DNA of 64,000 nucleotides from Methanosarcina flavescens (GCF_001304615.2 NZ_CP032683.1:868001-932000); one strand, 5' to 3'. Positions 46,164 to 54,095 are shown, counted from the stretch's first letter. Program-made: numbers and translations. Notes: generated from the sequence alone by a model not told the origin.

Positions 46164-46207
46164 GAAATGATATCAGGCAGATATGATACTGAGCCTGGTA
46201 TCATTTC
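46164..46207. terminator. Bidirectional terminator between the permease and the arsC-like gene
   Basis: GAAATGATATCAGGC (46164-46178) pairs with GCCTGGTATCATTTC (46193-46207) over 15 positions (one G-T). The right arm overlaps the last codons of the arsC-like gene. Confidence 0.7.
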
Positions 46208-46665
46208 TCAAATGTCTGCAAGATCCAGCCTTTTATCTCATCCCTGATTCGCCGGAAGACTCTGAGCCGCTCCTCTTCTGATCCCACAACCACGGCAGGA
46301 TCCTCAAAACTTTTGTGAATTATTTCTCTTGCTTTGGGAGATTTGGTCGAGAGCTTCAGATTCGTAGTGCAGATAGGGCAAGTCACTTTAGCCAGATCAC
46401 AAACCGTAACTACTAAGTCAAATATAGTGTCCTGAAATTCTTGCGGAGTTTTAGAGCGTTGACTGGAGATATCGATATCGATTTCCTTCATGACTATAAT
46501 AGCATAAGGATTAACAGTTGTGGCTTCAATGCCGGCGCTGTAAGCCTCGTACCGATCTCCATAAATAGCTCTTAAAAGACCTTCTGCCATCTGTGACCTA
46601 GCTGAGTTATGAGTGCATAGAAAAAGGATCTTCTTTTTTTCCTGTGGTCCCATGTTTGTTACCAT
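46201..46665 (-). CDS. arsC: ArsC-like arsenate reductase / low-molecular-weight phosphatase fold
   Basis: Protein of 154 aa with the P-loop LCTHNSARSQMAEG (CX5R) near the N-terminus. A second and third Cys (TVCDLAKVTCPIC) could relay electrons as in thioredoxin-linked ArsC. The C-terminal Asp is in SFEDPA. The start is ATG 46665 or 46653. It reduces As(V) to As(III) for the efflux pump, or acts as a phosphatase. It lies at the 3' end of the minus-strand dsr gene group. Confidence 0.86.
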   Translation of the reverse strand: MVTNMGPQEKKKILFLCTHNSARSQMAEGLLRAIYGDRYEAYSAGIEATTVNPYAIIVMKEIDIDISSQRSKTPQEFQDTIFDLVVTVCDLAKVTCPICTTNLKLSTKSPKAREIIHKSFEDPAVVVGSEEERLRVFRRIRDEIKGWILQTFEK

Positions 46666-46769
46666 TTCAATATTATTGCACTTGATAATAGATCAGCACT
46701 GTGATTGTTCCTGCACTCGGCCTTCTGAATATTCGACAGACAAGAAGATTTAGTTCTACTTATTTAGTT

Positions 46770-47063
46770 CTACTTATCATCTTTTAGCTGCACTCTTGCC
46801 TCTTTCATTATTTCTTTCATCATCTCCCCTACAAGATTTGCTTTTTCACAATGAGAAGCCTCTTTTGGCTTGCAGTTCAGGAGAACGCTCATAAGTCTAT
46901 CAGCAATCTGATAAAATTTTATATCCTCAAGTCTGACTAGAAGTTCTGATAAGCTTTCACTAAACTCCCTACATTTATCATGGTTACAGACAGCCTGCTC
47001 ATGCAACTGGCAGACCGATTGCAGGTCTTTTATGATCTCTTTCGGGATGTTTGTCTCAACCAT
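46770..47063 (-). CDS. Unknown protein, 97 aa, Cys/His-rich helical
   Basis: It reads QSVCQLHEQAVCNHDKCREF and VLLNCKPKEASHCEKANLVG, five cysteines and several His spaced as in small helical metal-binding proteins. It lies between dsrH and the arsC-like gene with no terminator seen, so it is likely in the same transcript. I do not recognise the family. Confidence 0.6.
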   Translation of the reverse strand: MVETNIPKEIIKDLQSVCQLHEQAVCNHDKCREFSESLSELLVRLEDIKFYQIADRLMSVLLNCKPKEASHCEKANLVGEMMKEIMKEARVQLKDDK

Positions 47064-47191
47064 AGGGATAGGTCCTTATCATCACGAATTCTCAATAAGT
47101 TCAAGAAAAAGGTTGAAAGTATAAAGTGAAAACTGGCACTTTTAACTGCAAAATCAAAAAGCGTAGTCTCAAAATTGTAATGTCAGATATT

Positions 47192-47491
47192 TTAAAACGT
47201 ATATTCATGCCTGCAGTGTTCCATTATATCCTCAATAAAATCGGAGTAAAAGTCATCCGGGACAGTCACTTTTTCTCCTGCCATGATAGCTCTGGCCTCG
47301 AGGTCTTCTTTACATGCATAAACGTCGCACTCTGGCAGTTTTTCTATTCCGGTAAGCAGATTATAGACTCCATCGCCTGCAAGGTAGATTCTGGCTTTTC
47401 CGGAGCGTGCAGCCAGTTTAAGGCATAACTCCGATCTCGGACTGAAGGGAGGCTTTGTCAGCAGAAACACATCCAATTTTTCTTGTTTCAT
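47192..47491 (-). CDS. dsrH: DsrH/TusB-family sulfur-relay protein
   Basis: About 99 aa. ATG 47491 has GGATGAT upstream; TTG 47503 is also open. Features are a VFLLTKPPFSP start, ARIYLAGDGVYNLL and DVYACKEDLEARAI, the usual beta-alpha pattern of DsrEFH subunits. It is the third gene of dsrE-dsrF-dsrH. The Cys in YACKED is the likely persulfide site of the subunit. Confidence 0.8.
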   Translation of the reverse strand: MKQEKLDVFLLTKPPFSPRSELCLKLAARSGKARIYLAGDGVYNLLTGIEKLPECDVYACKEDLEARAIMAGEKVTVPDDFYSDFIEDIMEHCRHEYTF

Positions 47492-47527
47492 ATTATCATC
47501 CAATTAATCCCTAATCAGCAACTAGTA

Positions 47528-47872
47528 TTAAAACGCGATAACATAGGTTGAGCTTTCCATCACTTCGAAAAAATCTTCTTCGTCTGCCAGTTCTATAGTC
47601 TCTATCAAAGCTTGCCCTAAAAGGTTTCTGTCCACAAGCGAGGGTTCGTGCACAAGCACTCTCAACTCCCCATATGCGTAAAAAATGTCTTCAAGGTTTG
47701 GTAATCCAAGCTTTCTGCTGTCTTGACCCGCAATTGTAAGATAGACTCCATCTCCATAAAGGCCTAGAGTCACATCCATCTCATTAAGGCTCACTGCAGC
47801 TGCATTCAATGCTCCAAAAGCATTTTCACTGCCATACGGGGCTGTATCCAGCAGATAGAAGACTGATTTCAT
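47528..47872 (-). CDS. dsrF: DsrF/TusC-family sulfur-relay protein
   Basis: 114 aa. It begins MKSVFYLLDTAPYGSENAFG, with VTLGLYGDGVYLTIAGQD and LVDRNLLGQALIETIELADE. It is the structural subunit of the DsrEFH/TusBCD heterohexamer and lacks a Cys in the expected active position, as is normal for DsrF. SD GGAGGGTAGGATACA precedes the ATG. Confidence 0.83.
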   Translation of the reverse strand: MKSVFYLLDTAPYGSENAFGALNAAAVSLNEMDVTLGLYGDGVYLTIAGQDSRKLGLPNLEDIFYAYGELRVLVHEPSLVDRNLLGQALIETIELADEEDFFEVMESSTYVIAF

Positions 47873-47914
47873 TGTATCCTACCCTCCCAAAAAACGGATC
47901 TCATTGTTAAAATC

Positions 47915-48295
47915 TTATCTTGAAAGTGAAATTACTCTATCACTCATACTCAGCATTTCCGACAACTCATAAAGGCTGGTGATTCTTATTCCAGGGAAAT
48001 AGTCTTTGCAGTTACTTCCTTGTATAATCTCTTTTTCTGGAAGGTAGCCCCTTGCACCAGCACATCGTGCACAAGCTCGGACTATCGCTCCTTTTCCAGC
48101 AAGTTCAGAAAAAAGCTGTCCTGCATTGATAAAGAAGGCTGGATTTTGATCTTTTTTGGGAATATGCACTGCATCCAGGTAAAGGAATATATTTACTTTA
48201 TATTTTTTAAGTGCAGCCTCAGTGAGTTTGTAGGCAATCTCAGTGTATTCAGAAATATAAGGGCCATCTGTAAGCACTATTGTTAGCGTCTTCAA
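47915..48295 (-). CDS. dsrE: DsrE/TusD-family sulfur-transfer protein
   Basis: 126 aa, TTG start with GGAGGA. The conserved acceptor cysteine lies in VRACARCAGARGYLPE. A TLTIVLTDGPYISEY beginning matches DsrE. With DsrF and DsrH it forms a sulfur carrier that in bacteria passes persulfide sulfur between Tus/Dsr proteins. I see no DsrC, SirA or dsrAB in this window. It lies 38 bp after the ArsR-FeS gene. Confidence 0.87.
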   Translation of the reverse strand: MKTLTIVLTDGPYISEYTEIAYKLTEAALKKYKVNIFLYLDAVHIPKKDQNPAFFINAGQLFSELAGKGAIVRACARCAGARGYLPEKEIIQGSNCKDYFPGIRITSLYELSEMLSMSDRVISLSR

Positions 48296-48333
48296 GGCTT
48301 CCTCCGATTAAATAAAACGTTAGTAACTGAAGT

Positions 48334-49131
48334 TCAAATGTATGTAGCCAGAAATTGTAGACGCTCCAGATTGGTTGCATAATCTGGCTTTTTAAGCTGT
48401 GTACACATATCTAGACTGACCTGTCCTGCCATTAACCTTATGGTAAAGCTGTAACAGCCCTGTTCGCCGCACTCTTGACAGTTGGTCTGAGGCAGGTGAT
48501 TATATATATCCATTAGCTCGACCTTTATCTTTTCCCTGGGAGGTGGAGCAACTCCTTTTTTGATAGCTTCATTGATAGTATTTCTGAGGCTTTCAAGCTC
48601 TTTTTTTGCTTCCTCCTCATTTTTAACCATTCTCATGACTATTTTTCCACTACCATAAATAGTTGTCATGATTTCTCCTTTTTGAACTATCAAACTATCT
48701 TTTCTATCCGAGTAATTGCCTCTGGGAAAGAGAGGCTCAAGGATCTTTAAGGTCCCACCCAGCGGGGGAACCATGTTTGCAGCTACTCTTAATTTTGTGG
48801 AATCTGCTATACAGGGCAAAACCTGCCTGATCTCAACAATCTCCACAGGTTTTGCCTGAGAGAGGTCTTTAATCTCCTCAGTTTCTCTTTCTTTCTTATT
48901 TTTCAAGAAATTTCTGCCGTATTCACTTATTTTTACAGTCCCTTCTTCCAATTCGACTAGGCCTGCATCTTGCAAAATCTTCATATGGAAATCAAGCGTC
49001 TTTTTCCCGACTAAGCCTTCAATTTCCTCAACATCTCTAGCACCGTTTGCAAGGAAGTTAATTATTCTCCTTCGAGCCTTATTGGCCATAGCAAAATTCA
49101 CCAATTTTGTCTCACTCGTACCTCCTGACAT
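48334..49131 (-). CDS. ArsR-HTH fused to a four-cysteine Fe-S domain, paralogue 1
   Basis: Protein of 265 aa from ATG 49131 (MSGGTSETKLVNFAMAN), SD GAAGGTG; an upstream open frame to 49176 is discounted by comparison with the paralogue. The N-terminal winged helix is ETKLVNFAMANKARRRIINF and DFHMKILQDAGLVE. A middle domain of about 100 residues (KPVEIVEIRQVLPCIADS) is unknown. The C-terminus carries NCQECGEQGCYSF...MC, the C-x2-C-x4-C-x16-C Fe-S motif found in RnfB and corrinoid Fe-S proteins. It may be a redox- or iron-sulfur-sensing repressor. A TATCAA-N6-TTGATA operator lies upstream, and it precedes dsrE. Confidence 0.88.
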   Translation of the reverse strand: MSGGTSETKLVNFAMANKARRRIINFLANGARDVEEIEGLVGKKTLDFHMKILQDAGLVELEEGTVKISEYGRNFLKNKKERETEEIKDLSQAKPVEIVEIRQVLPCIADSTKLRVAANMVPPLGGTLKILEPLFPRGNYSDRKDSLIVQKGEIMTTIYGSGKIVMRMVKNEEEAKKELESLRNTINEAIKKGVAPPPREKIKVELMDIYNHLPQTNCQECGEQGCYSFTIRLMAGQVSLDMCTQLKKPDYATNLERLQFLATYI

Positions 49132-49142
49132 TTTTACACCTT

Positions 49143-49215
49143 CTAACACATTAAAGTCTAATTCTGCCCTTTTCAATTCAGCACATTAAAGTCTAATTCT
49201 GCCCTTTTCAATTCA
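49143..49215. repeat. 36-bp direct repeat upstream of paralogue 1
   Basis: The unit CACATTAAAGTCTAATTCTG and following CCCTTTTCAATTCAG occurs twice head to tail, between the ATG and the operator. Confidence 0.8.
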
Positions 49216-49312
49216 GCACATTATAATCTTTCTTTTGGAGTGAAACCTAATTATCCTAAGTTATTCCTACGATTAGTTATGAAGTCACGTCTATAAAAAC
49301 TCAAAAGCCAAA

Positions 49313-49330
49313 TATCAAAAAAGATTGATA
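49313..49330. promoter_or_regulatory. Operator TATCAA-N6-TTGATA upstream of paralogue 1
   Basis: TATCAA-AAAAGA-TTGATA, perfect arms, in a context (ATAAAAACTCAAA upstream) shared with the second paralogue's operator. Confidence 0.75.
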
Positions 49331-49487
49331 TAAGAATATTAAAACATTAAATTCTGTTGGAAGTGAAGTATGAGAAGTGTCAGAAGAAGTAGAAAGGAAA
49401 GACTTATGCAAATTCCCCCCACTTAATTGTCTAATTATTCAGTAGAACTTTTAGTTACGTAGATTGTAATTTTTAATTAGCGGTAGC

Positions 49488-50294
49488 TCAGATATAAGCA
49501 GTTAAAACCTGCAAATGTTCCTGGTTGGTTGCGTACTTTGGCTCATTAAGAGGTGTACACATATCAAGGGAGGCCTCTCCGCTCATGATTTTTATGGCAA
49601 AAGTATAGCAGCTCTGATCACCGCATTTGCCGCAGTTGGTTTGGGGCAGGTATTTATAGAGCTCCATGGGTTCAACCCTGATCTTCTCCCTGGGAGCAGG
49701 GGCGACGCCCTTTGCAATAGCCTCATTGATGATGTTTCTGAGATTTTCAAGCGCTTCTTTGGCCTCATCCTCATTTTTTATCATTGTCATGGTAACTTTT
49801 CCACTACCATAAATCGTTGTAATGATTTCTCCTTTTTGAACTATTAGTGCGTTTATTTTTTCTGAGTATCTTCCTCTAGGAAAGAGAGGCTCAAGAACCT
49901 TGAGGGTTCCGACAAGTGGAGGAGCAATATTTGCTATTACCCTAAATTTCGAAGAGTCTGCTATACAGGGCAGAAGCTGTCGAACTTCTACAATCTCCAC
50001 AGGCTTTGCCTGAGAGAGATCTGCATTCTTATCAGCATTCTTGTCTTCCTTGCCTTTCAGGAAATTTCTGCCATATTCACTTAAACTAGCAGTTTCCTCT
50101 CCTAACTTAATCAGGCTTGCCTGTTGCAAAAGCTTGAGATGAAAATCAAGCATTGTCTTCCCTACTTCCTCTCCAACTTCCTCGATACTTTTGTCTCCTG
50201 ACGATAAGAAGTTCATTATTTTCCGCCGGGTAGCGTTGGCCATAGCATTGTTTACCAGCTTTATCTCATTAGGATTTCCAGGCAATTTTAACAC
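49488..50294 (-). CDS. ArsR-HTH fused to a four-cysteine Fe-S domain, paralogue 2
   Basis: Protein of 268 aa, clearly paralogous to the 48334-49131 gene: EIKLVNNAMANATRRKIMNF, a highly similar middle domain (KPVEIVEVRQLLPCIADSSK), and TNCGKCGDQSCYTF ...MC at the C-terminus. The middle-domain Cys (LLPCIADS) is conserved in both and may add a ligand or a thiol. Its operator at 50424-50441 indicates autoregulation. Two tandem copies of such a regulator before a dsr operon is unusual. Confidence 0.88.
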   Translation of the reverse strand: MLKLPGNPNEIKLVNNAMANATRRKIMNFLSSGDKSIEEVGEEVGKTMLDFHLKLLQQASLIKLGEETASLSEYGRNFLKGKEDKNADKNADLSQAKPVEIVEVRQLLPCIADSSKFRVIANIAPPLVGTLKVLEPLFPRGRYSEKINALIVQKGEIITTIYGSGKVTMTMIKNEDEAKEALENLRNIINEAIAKGVAPAPREKIRVEPMELYKYLPQTNCGKCGDQSCYTFAIKIMSGEASLDMCTPLNEPKYATNQEHLQVLTAYI

Positions 50295-50687
50295 CTACAA
50301 GAGTTATGAAAATTTGATTTTCATTATTTCTTGATTATTTATTCATGTCAGATATCTCTCTCTGAGGAAGTTAGTTTTCACTAATTAATTGTTAGTTTAC
50401 TTCATAAAAACTCAAATGTTGGATATCAAAAAAGATTGATACGAATTATTAATACACATCAACTATTCTTGATACCAACCACACGGGTTTTTAGAATTTG
50501 AATCTCTAATGTTGATTATATCGCCTTAGAATACAATGGGTTAAACAAATAATTAGTTTCTTAAAATATAAATGTTTGTAAATTTAAATTCTTATAAAAT
50601 TACAGCACAAAATAACTTGATTAGGAAATTTACCTTAATCTAAATTTTTATTTATATATTATACTTACCAAACAGGAGGAGATTTAA
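50295..50687. other. Intergenic region between two divergent genes
   Basis: Contains the operator at 50424-50441. No further gene. A second minus-strand promoter may be near 50340. Confidence 0.4.
50424..50441. promoter_or_regulatory. Operator TATCAA-N6-TTGATA upstream of paralogue 2
   Basis: TATCAA-AAAAGA-TTGATA; the spacer is identical to that at 49313-49330. Confidence 0.75.
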
Positions 50688-51026
50688 ATGTCATTTTTGA
50701 ACGAAATATTGCCTGAAACTGCAGAAGCTTTCAGACAGGTGAGAAATTCTATTTTCAAAGATGGTTTTCTGAATCTCAAAACTAAAGAATTGATTGCTAT
50801 CGCCTCTTCAGTACTTATGCGCTGTCAGTTCTGCGTTGACACGCATTCACAAAGAGCGATTACTGCAGGAGCCACAAAGGAGGAAATCGCAGAAGCTATT
50901 TCAGTTGCAATGTTTGTTGCTGCTGGTTCACAGATAGGATGGACAAATATATACGGAGAAAATATATATAAAATCTTTGAAAAGAATAAGGAAGAAAAGG
51001 ACTGCTGCTGTTGTTGCAAGGACTAA
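50688..51026 (+). CDS. AhpD/carboxymuconolactone-decarboxylase-like protein with a Cys5 tail
   Basis: 112 aa. The core is MRCQFCVDTHSQRAITAGAT, with the family CxxC plus His, and SQIGWTNIYG. Such proteins reduce peroxides or disulfides. The tail EEKDCCCCCKD, five adjacent cysteines, is unusual and could bind soft metals or arsenic. A decayed paralogue lies at 35.6 kb. Confidence 0.85.
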   Translation: MSFLNEILPETAEAFRQVRNSIFKDGFLNLKTKELIAIASSVLMRCQFCVDTHSQRAITAGATKEEIAEAISVAMFVAAGSQIGWTNIYGENIYKIFEKNKEEKDCCCCCKD

Positions 51027-51079
51027 AAATTCCATTTATTGTAATTTCTAAATCTTTATCTCTCTAATCTAAGTAAAGT

Positions 51080-51439
51080 TCATTCAGATTTTTTTTCTTG
51101 TAGATGTGCAATAATGTTAAAAATATCTACAAATTCAGGGTTCAACCTGTAAAAATGCCATTTTGATCTGCTGTAGGCTTCGACAACCCCACAGTCTTTC
51201 AGAATTGCCAGGTGGTAGGAAACCAAGTTCTGCATCTCGTTTAGTTTAAATATCAGTTCGCAAACGCAGTGATCTCTCTGAGTGAGAAAGTAAGCAATTT
51301 TTAGCCTTAACGGATGCCCAAGAGCGCTGAATACCTCACTTGCTTTCTTTATTTCATTGTCTGGAAAATCTATTTCCTGGAGCATCCTTTCTTCCCATTC
51401 CTTTTTTTTCTCTGGATCCACAGGACAACAATAGCTCAT
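51080..51439 (-). CDS. ArsR-family repressor
   Basis: 119 aa. It starts MSYCCPVDPEKKKEW, with CC near the N-terminus, and later FSALGHPLRLKIAYFLTQRDHCVCELIFKL (CVC pair, shown in parts). A recognition helix is LVSYHLAILKDCGVV. A TATCAA-N6-TTGATA site lies 39 bp upstream of the start. It is a thiol- or metal-responsive repressor of the redox genes nearby. Confidence 0.9.
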   Translation of the reverse strand: MSYCCPVDPEKKKEWEERMLQEIDFPDNEIKKASEVFSALGHPLRLKIAYFLTQRDHCVCELIFKLNEMQNLVSYHLAILKDCGVVEAYSRSKWHFYRLNPEFVDIFNIIAHLQEKKSE

Positions 51440-51477
51440 AAATAAAAGAAGTTAAGCCTTCTAAATAAGGTTTTTCA

Positions 51478-51495
51478 TATCAATTTTGTTTGATA
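51478..51495. promoter_or_regulatory. Operator TATCAA-N6-TTGATA upstream of the 51080 repressor
   Basis: TATCAA-TTTTGT-TTGATA. Same arms as the two dsr-side operators, different spacer. Confidence 0.75.
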
Positions 51496-51558
51496 TTTAA
51501 CATAATATTATTAAAATAGTCTAACTACTTCTAGACTTCTCAAGTCTTAAATAATATT

Positions 51559-51776
51559 ATTTCAAGAGAGTTCGCAAAAAAGTTTGGAGTAAGATCCATT
51601 CCAGATACCTGTATTATTGCGGATATTGAAGGCAAGAAATACATATATAATATATACGGCAGGACGGCAGCAAAAACCAAGAAAGAATAGGCGCAAGGTT
51701 CCTGGGTGTTACCGACAAAGAAACCCTTTCAGAAACTCTTAAAAAAGCTATTGAATTTAGGGAGGCAGAGGGTTAA
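51559..51776 (+). pseudogene. Decayed thioredoxin-like gene (C-terminal fragment)
   Basis: EFAKKFGVRSIPDTCIIADI is the cis-Pro region of a thioredoxin fold; the frame then shifts near 51680 to ERIGARFLGVTDKETLSET, ending AIEFREAEG and TAA at 51774-51776. The N-terminal half with the CxxC is missing. Three bases later the ccdA-like pseudogene begins, so this was a redox operon. Confidence 0.65.
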
Positions 51777-51779
51777 AAA

Positions 51780-52423
51780 ATGATTTCCAATTTTTTCCCA
51801 ATTGCAGCTTTTTTTGCAGGGATAGTAAGCGTGCTTTCTCCATGCATCCTGCAATAATTCCTGTAGTTTTTGTATACTCAACTGGAAAAGAAAAGCTTAG
51901 ACAGCTTGCGATAGTATCAGGTTTGTCCCTTTCCTTCACTTCCATGGAGAGTTATTAATTCAATTTTCGGGGCAACTCTTACAGCTTATCTAGGCTACCT
52001 CAACGTTTTGTAGAAGCGCTCCTTGTCACAATGGGCATTTCGCTACTCTTTGATTTAAATACATTCAATATTTTTGGAAATTTTTCAGCCCTCGCAAATC
52101 CTAAGCAAGAGGGTCTTTTGGGAGGGTTTCTACCTGGTCTCTCACTGGGGATTATCTGGCTACCATGTGTCAGCCCAGTACTTGGCTCAATCCTTACAAT
52201 GGTTGCTGTTTCAGGCAAGGCTGGTTATGGAGCACTAATGCTTTTCATCTCTATTCCCTTGGTTTTTCTGTTCCAATGCTTCTTGTTGCATATTCTGCAA
52301 GCTTTCCCTCATCAAAGCTTCTGAAAGCTTCAAGATACGGCTTTCCGTTAAAAAATTACAGGCTTTGTAATTCTGGGAGTAGGCCTCTATATGATCTATC
52401 AAAATCATTTTAACGGTTTTTAA
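51780..52423 (+). pseudogene. Decayed CcdA/DsbD-family thiol transporter gene
   Basis: MISNFFPIAAFFAGIVSVLS then PCIL opens the family's first helix (VLSPCILP). Later pieces in other frames are VFVYSTGKEKLRQLAIVSG, VTMGISLLFDLNTF, GLSLGIIWLPCVSPVLGS, and GVGLYMIYQNHFNGF to TAA at 52421. There are at least three frameshifts. The intact protein would carry reducing equivalents across the membrane. Confidence 0.7.
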
Positions 52424-52538
52424 TACATGAAAAGTATGGACCTTCGCACTCATAAGTTTTGCAAGTTCTGCCCCTTGAATACGGTGTTTTGACTACGCTT
52501 AGATCAATCCATACGATAACGGTCAGTAACTAAAACAA

Positions 52539-52571
52539 ATGAGTATATTTAAATAAAATATGAGTATATTT
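52539..52571. promoter_or_regulatory. Direct repeats before an ArsR gene
   Basis: ATGAGTATATTT at 52539-52550 and 52560-52571, spaced 21 bp centre to centre (two helical turns). They overlap the TATA region. It is probably a repressor site distinct from the TATCAA type. Confidence 0.6.
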
Positions 52572-52590
52572 GCATATAATCATATAGGCG

Positions 52591-52938
52591 GTGGTGCCTA
52601 CGGACATTGTTTATATATTTAAGGCCCTGGCTGATGAAAACAGGATAAGGATACTGAATCTTTTAAAAAACGGAGAATTATGTGTCTGTAATATTGAGGC
52701 GGTATTAGGCATTAAGCAATCCAACGCTTCCAGGCACCTGAACAGACTGAAAATGGCAGGAATCATCGTCTCTGAAAAAAAATCCCAATGGGTCTATTAT
52801 CGACTCAATGATCCATTATTTCTTAGATTTCCCTTCCTCTCAATGGTCATTAACGACGAGATTGAGAAAATAAGCGTTTGTAAAGACGATTTAGTACTAC
52901 TGGAAAAGCTCAAAGCGAGCGGTAGCTCTTGCAATTGA
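52591..52938 (+). CDS. arsR: ArsR-family repressor of the acr3 gene
   Basis: 115 aa. It carries the classic ArsR motif ELCVCNIEAVLGIKQSNASR in helix 3, a well-known As(III)-binding Cys pair, plus FKALADENRIRILNLLKNG. It lies 44 bp before acr3. Start GTG 52591 or 52594. Direct repeats upstream are its likely operator. Confidence 0.92.
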   Translation: MVPTDIVYIFKALADENRIRILNLLKNGELCVCNIEAVLGIKQSNASRHLNRLKMAGIIVSEKKSQWVYYRLNDPLFLRFPFLSMVINDEIEKISVCKDDLVLLEKLKASGSSCN

Positions 52939-52991
52939 TTAAGAAATATTTTCATGATAAATCAACTTACTAAAAATCGAGGGTGTTTGTT

Positions 52992-54041
52992 TTGGAAAAA
53001 TCAGTTGTATCGAAACTGTCATTTCTAAATCGTTATTTAACCTTGTGGATCTTTCTGGCCATGTTTATCGGCGTAACCCTGGGTTTTGTTTATCCGGGCT
53101 TTGCTGAGTTTCTAAAGAGCCTATCTATTGGCACCACATCCATTCCTATCGCTATTGGTTTAATAGTTATGATGTATCCTCCCCTGGCACGGGTTAAATA
53201 TGAAGAGCTGGGCATGGTATTCCGGAATCATAAAGTATTAGGCTTATCCCTGTTACAGAACTGGATCATTGGCCCAATTCTGATGTTTATTCTGGCGATT
53301 ATTTTCCTAAGGAATTATCCGGAATACATGGTAGGTGTCATTCTAATCGGTCTTGCAAGATGTATCGCCATGGTGATTGTCTGGAACACCCTGGCAGAAG
53401 GGGATAATGAGTATGCTGCTGCTCTAGTTGCCTTCAATTCGATCTTTCAGTTAGTCTTCTACTCTGTTTTCGCTTATTTCTTCATAACTGTGCTGCCTGA
53501 ATGGTTAGGGCTTAGTGGTATGGAAATAGATGTCTCTATGGGAGAAGTTGCCCAGAGTGTAGCAATCTATCTCGGAATTCCTTTTGCGGCTGGATTTTTA
53601 ACCCGTTATTTCCTGCGGCCCTCAAAAGGAGCTGAATGGTACGATAAAAAATTCGTTCCTAAAACAGGTCCAATTTCACTTTATGCTCTACTGTTTACAA
53701 TTATTGTAATGTTTTCTTTGAAAGGTGAATATATTGTTGCCTTACCTTTAGACGTTGTAAGAATTGCAATTCCTCTTCTGATTTACTTCGCAGTTATGTT
53801 CGGTATTTCCTTTTTTATATCTAAAAAAGTAGGCATTAACTATGAACAGACAACATCTCTTGCTTTTACCGCGGCTAGTAATAACTTCGAACTAGCAATT
53901 GCCGTAGCAGTGGCGGTTTTCGGCATCAACTCAGGGCAGGCATTCGCAGCAGTAGTTGGTCCTCTAATTGAAGTACCCGTAATGATTGGACTTGTCAATG
54001 TTGCACTCTACTGGAGAAGGAAATACTTTATTAAAAATTAA
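52992..54041 (+). CDS. acr3: ACR3-type arsenite efflux permease
   Basis: 349 aa from TTG 52992 ([20 protein letters not shown]) with GAGGG about eight bases upstream; GTG 52983 sits within the SD. It has about ten membrane segments ([41 protein letters not shown], whose Cys is the ACR3 catalytic thiol, and [19 protein letters not shown]). It exports As(III) using the ion gradient. It is the main resistance gene of the island. Confidence 0.93.
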   Translation: MEKSVVSKLSFLNRYLTLWIFLAMFIGVTLGFVYPGFAEFLKSLSIGTTSIPIAIGLIVMMYPPLARVKYEELGMVFRNHKVLGLSLLQNWIIGPILMFILAIIFLRNYPEYMVGVILIGLARCIAMVIVWNTLAEGDNEYAAALVAFNSIFQLVFYSVFAYFFITVLPEWLGLSGMEIDVSMGEVAQSVAIYLGIPFAAGFLTRYFLRPSKGAEWYDKKFVPKTGPISLYALLFTIIVMFSLKGEYIVALPLDVVRIAIPLLIYFAVMFGISFFISKKVGINYEQTTSLAFTAASNNFELAIAVAVAVFGINSGQAFAAVVGPLIEVPVMIGLVNVALYWRRKYFIKN

Positions 54042-54062
54042 GAAGCAGCTTGAGAAATAATA

Positions 54063-54095
54063 ATTGCGGCCTTAGCAGAAACCAGGTTGAAATAA
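54063..54095 (+). repeat. Near-copy of a hydantoinase-gene 3' segment
   Basis: TTGCGGCCTTAGCAGAAACC and following AGGTTGAAAT match 42312-42341 with two mismatches. It reads NCGLSRNQVEIK in the same frame as CGLSGNQVEISV in the hydantoinase gene. It lies just after acr3 and marks one end of the island. Confidence 0.75.
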
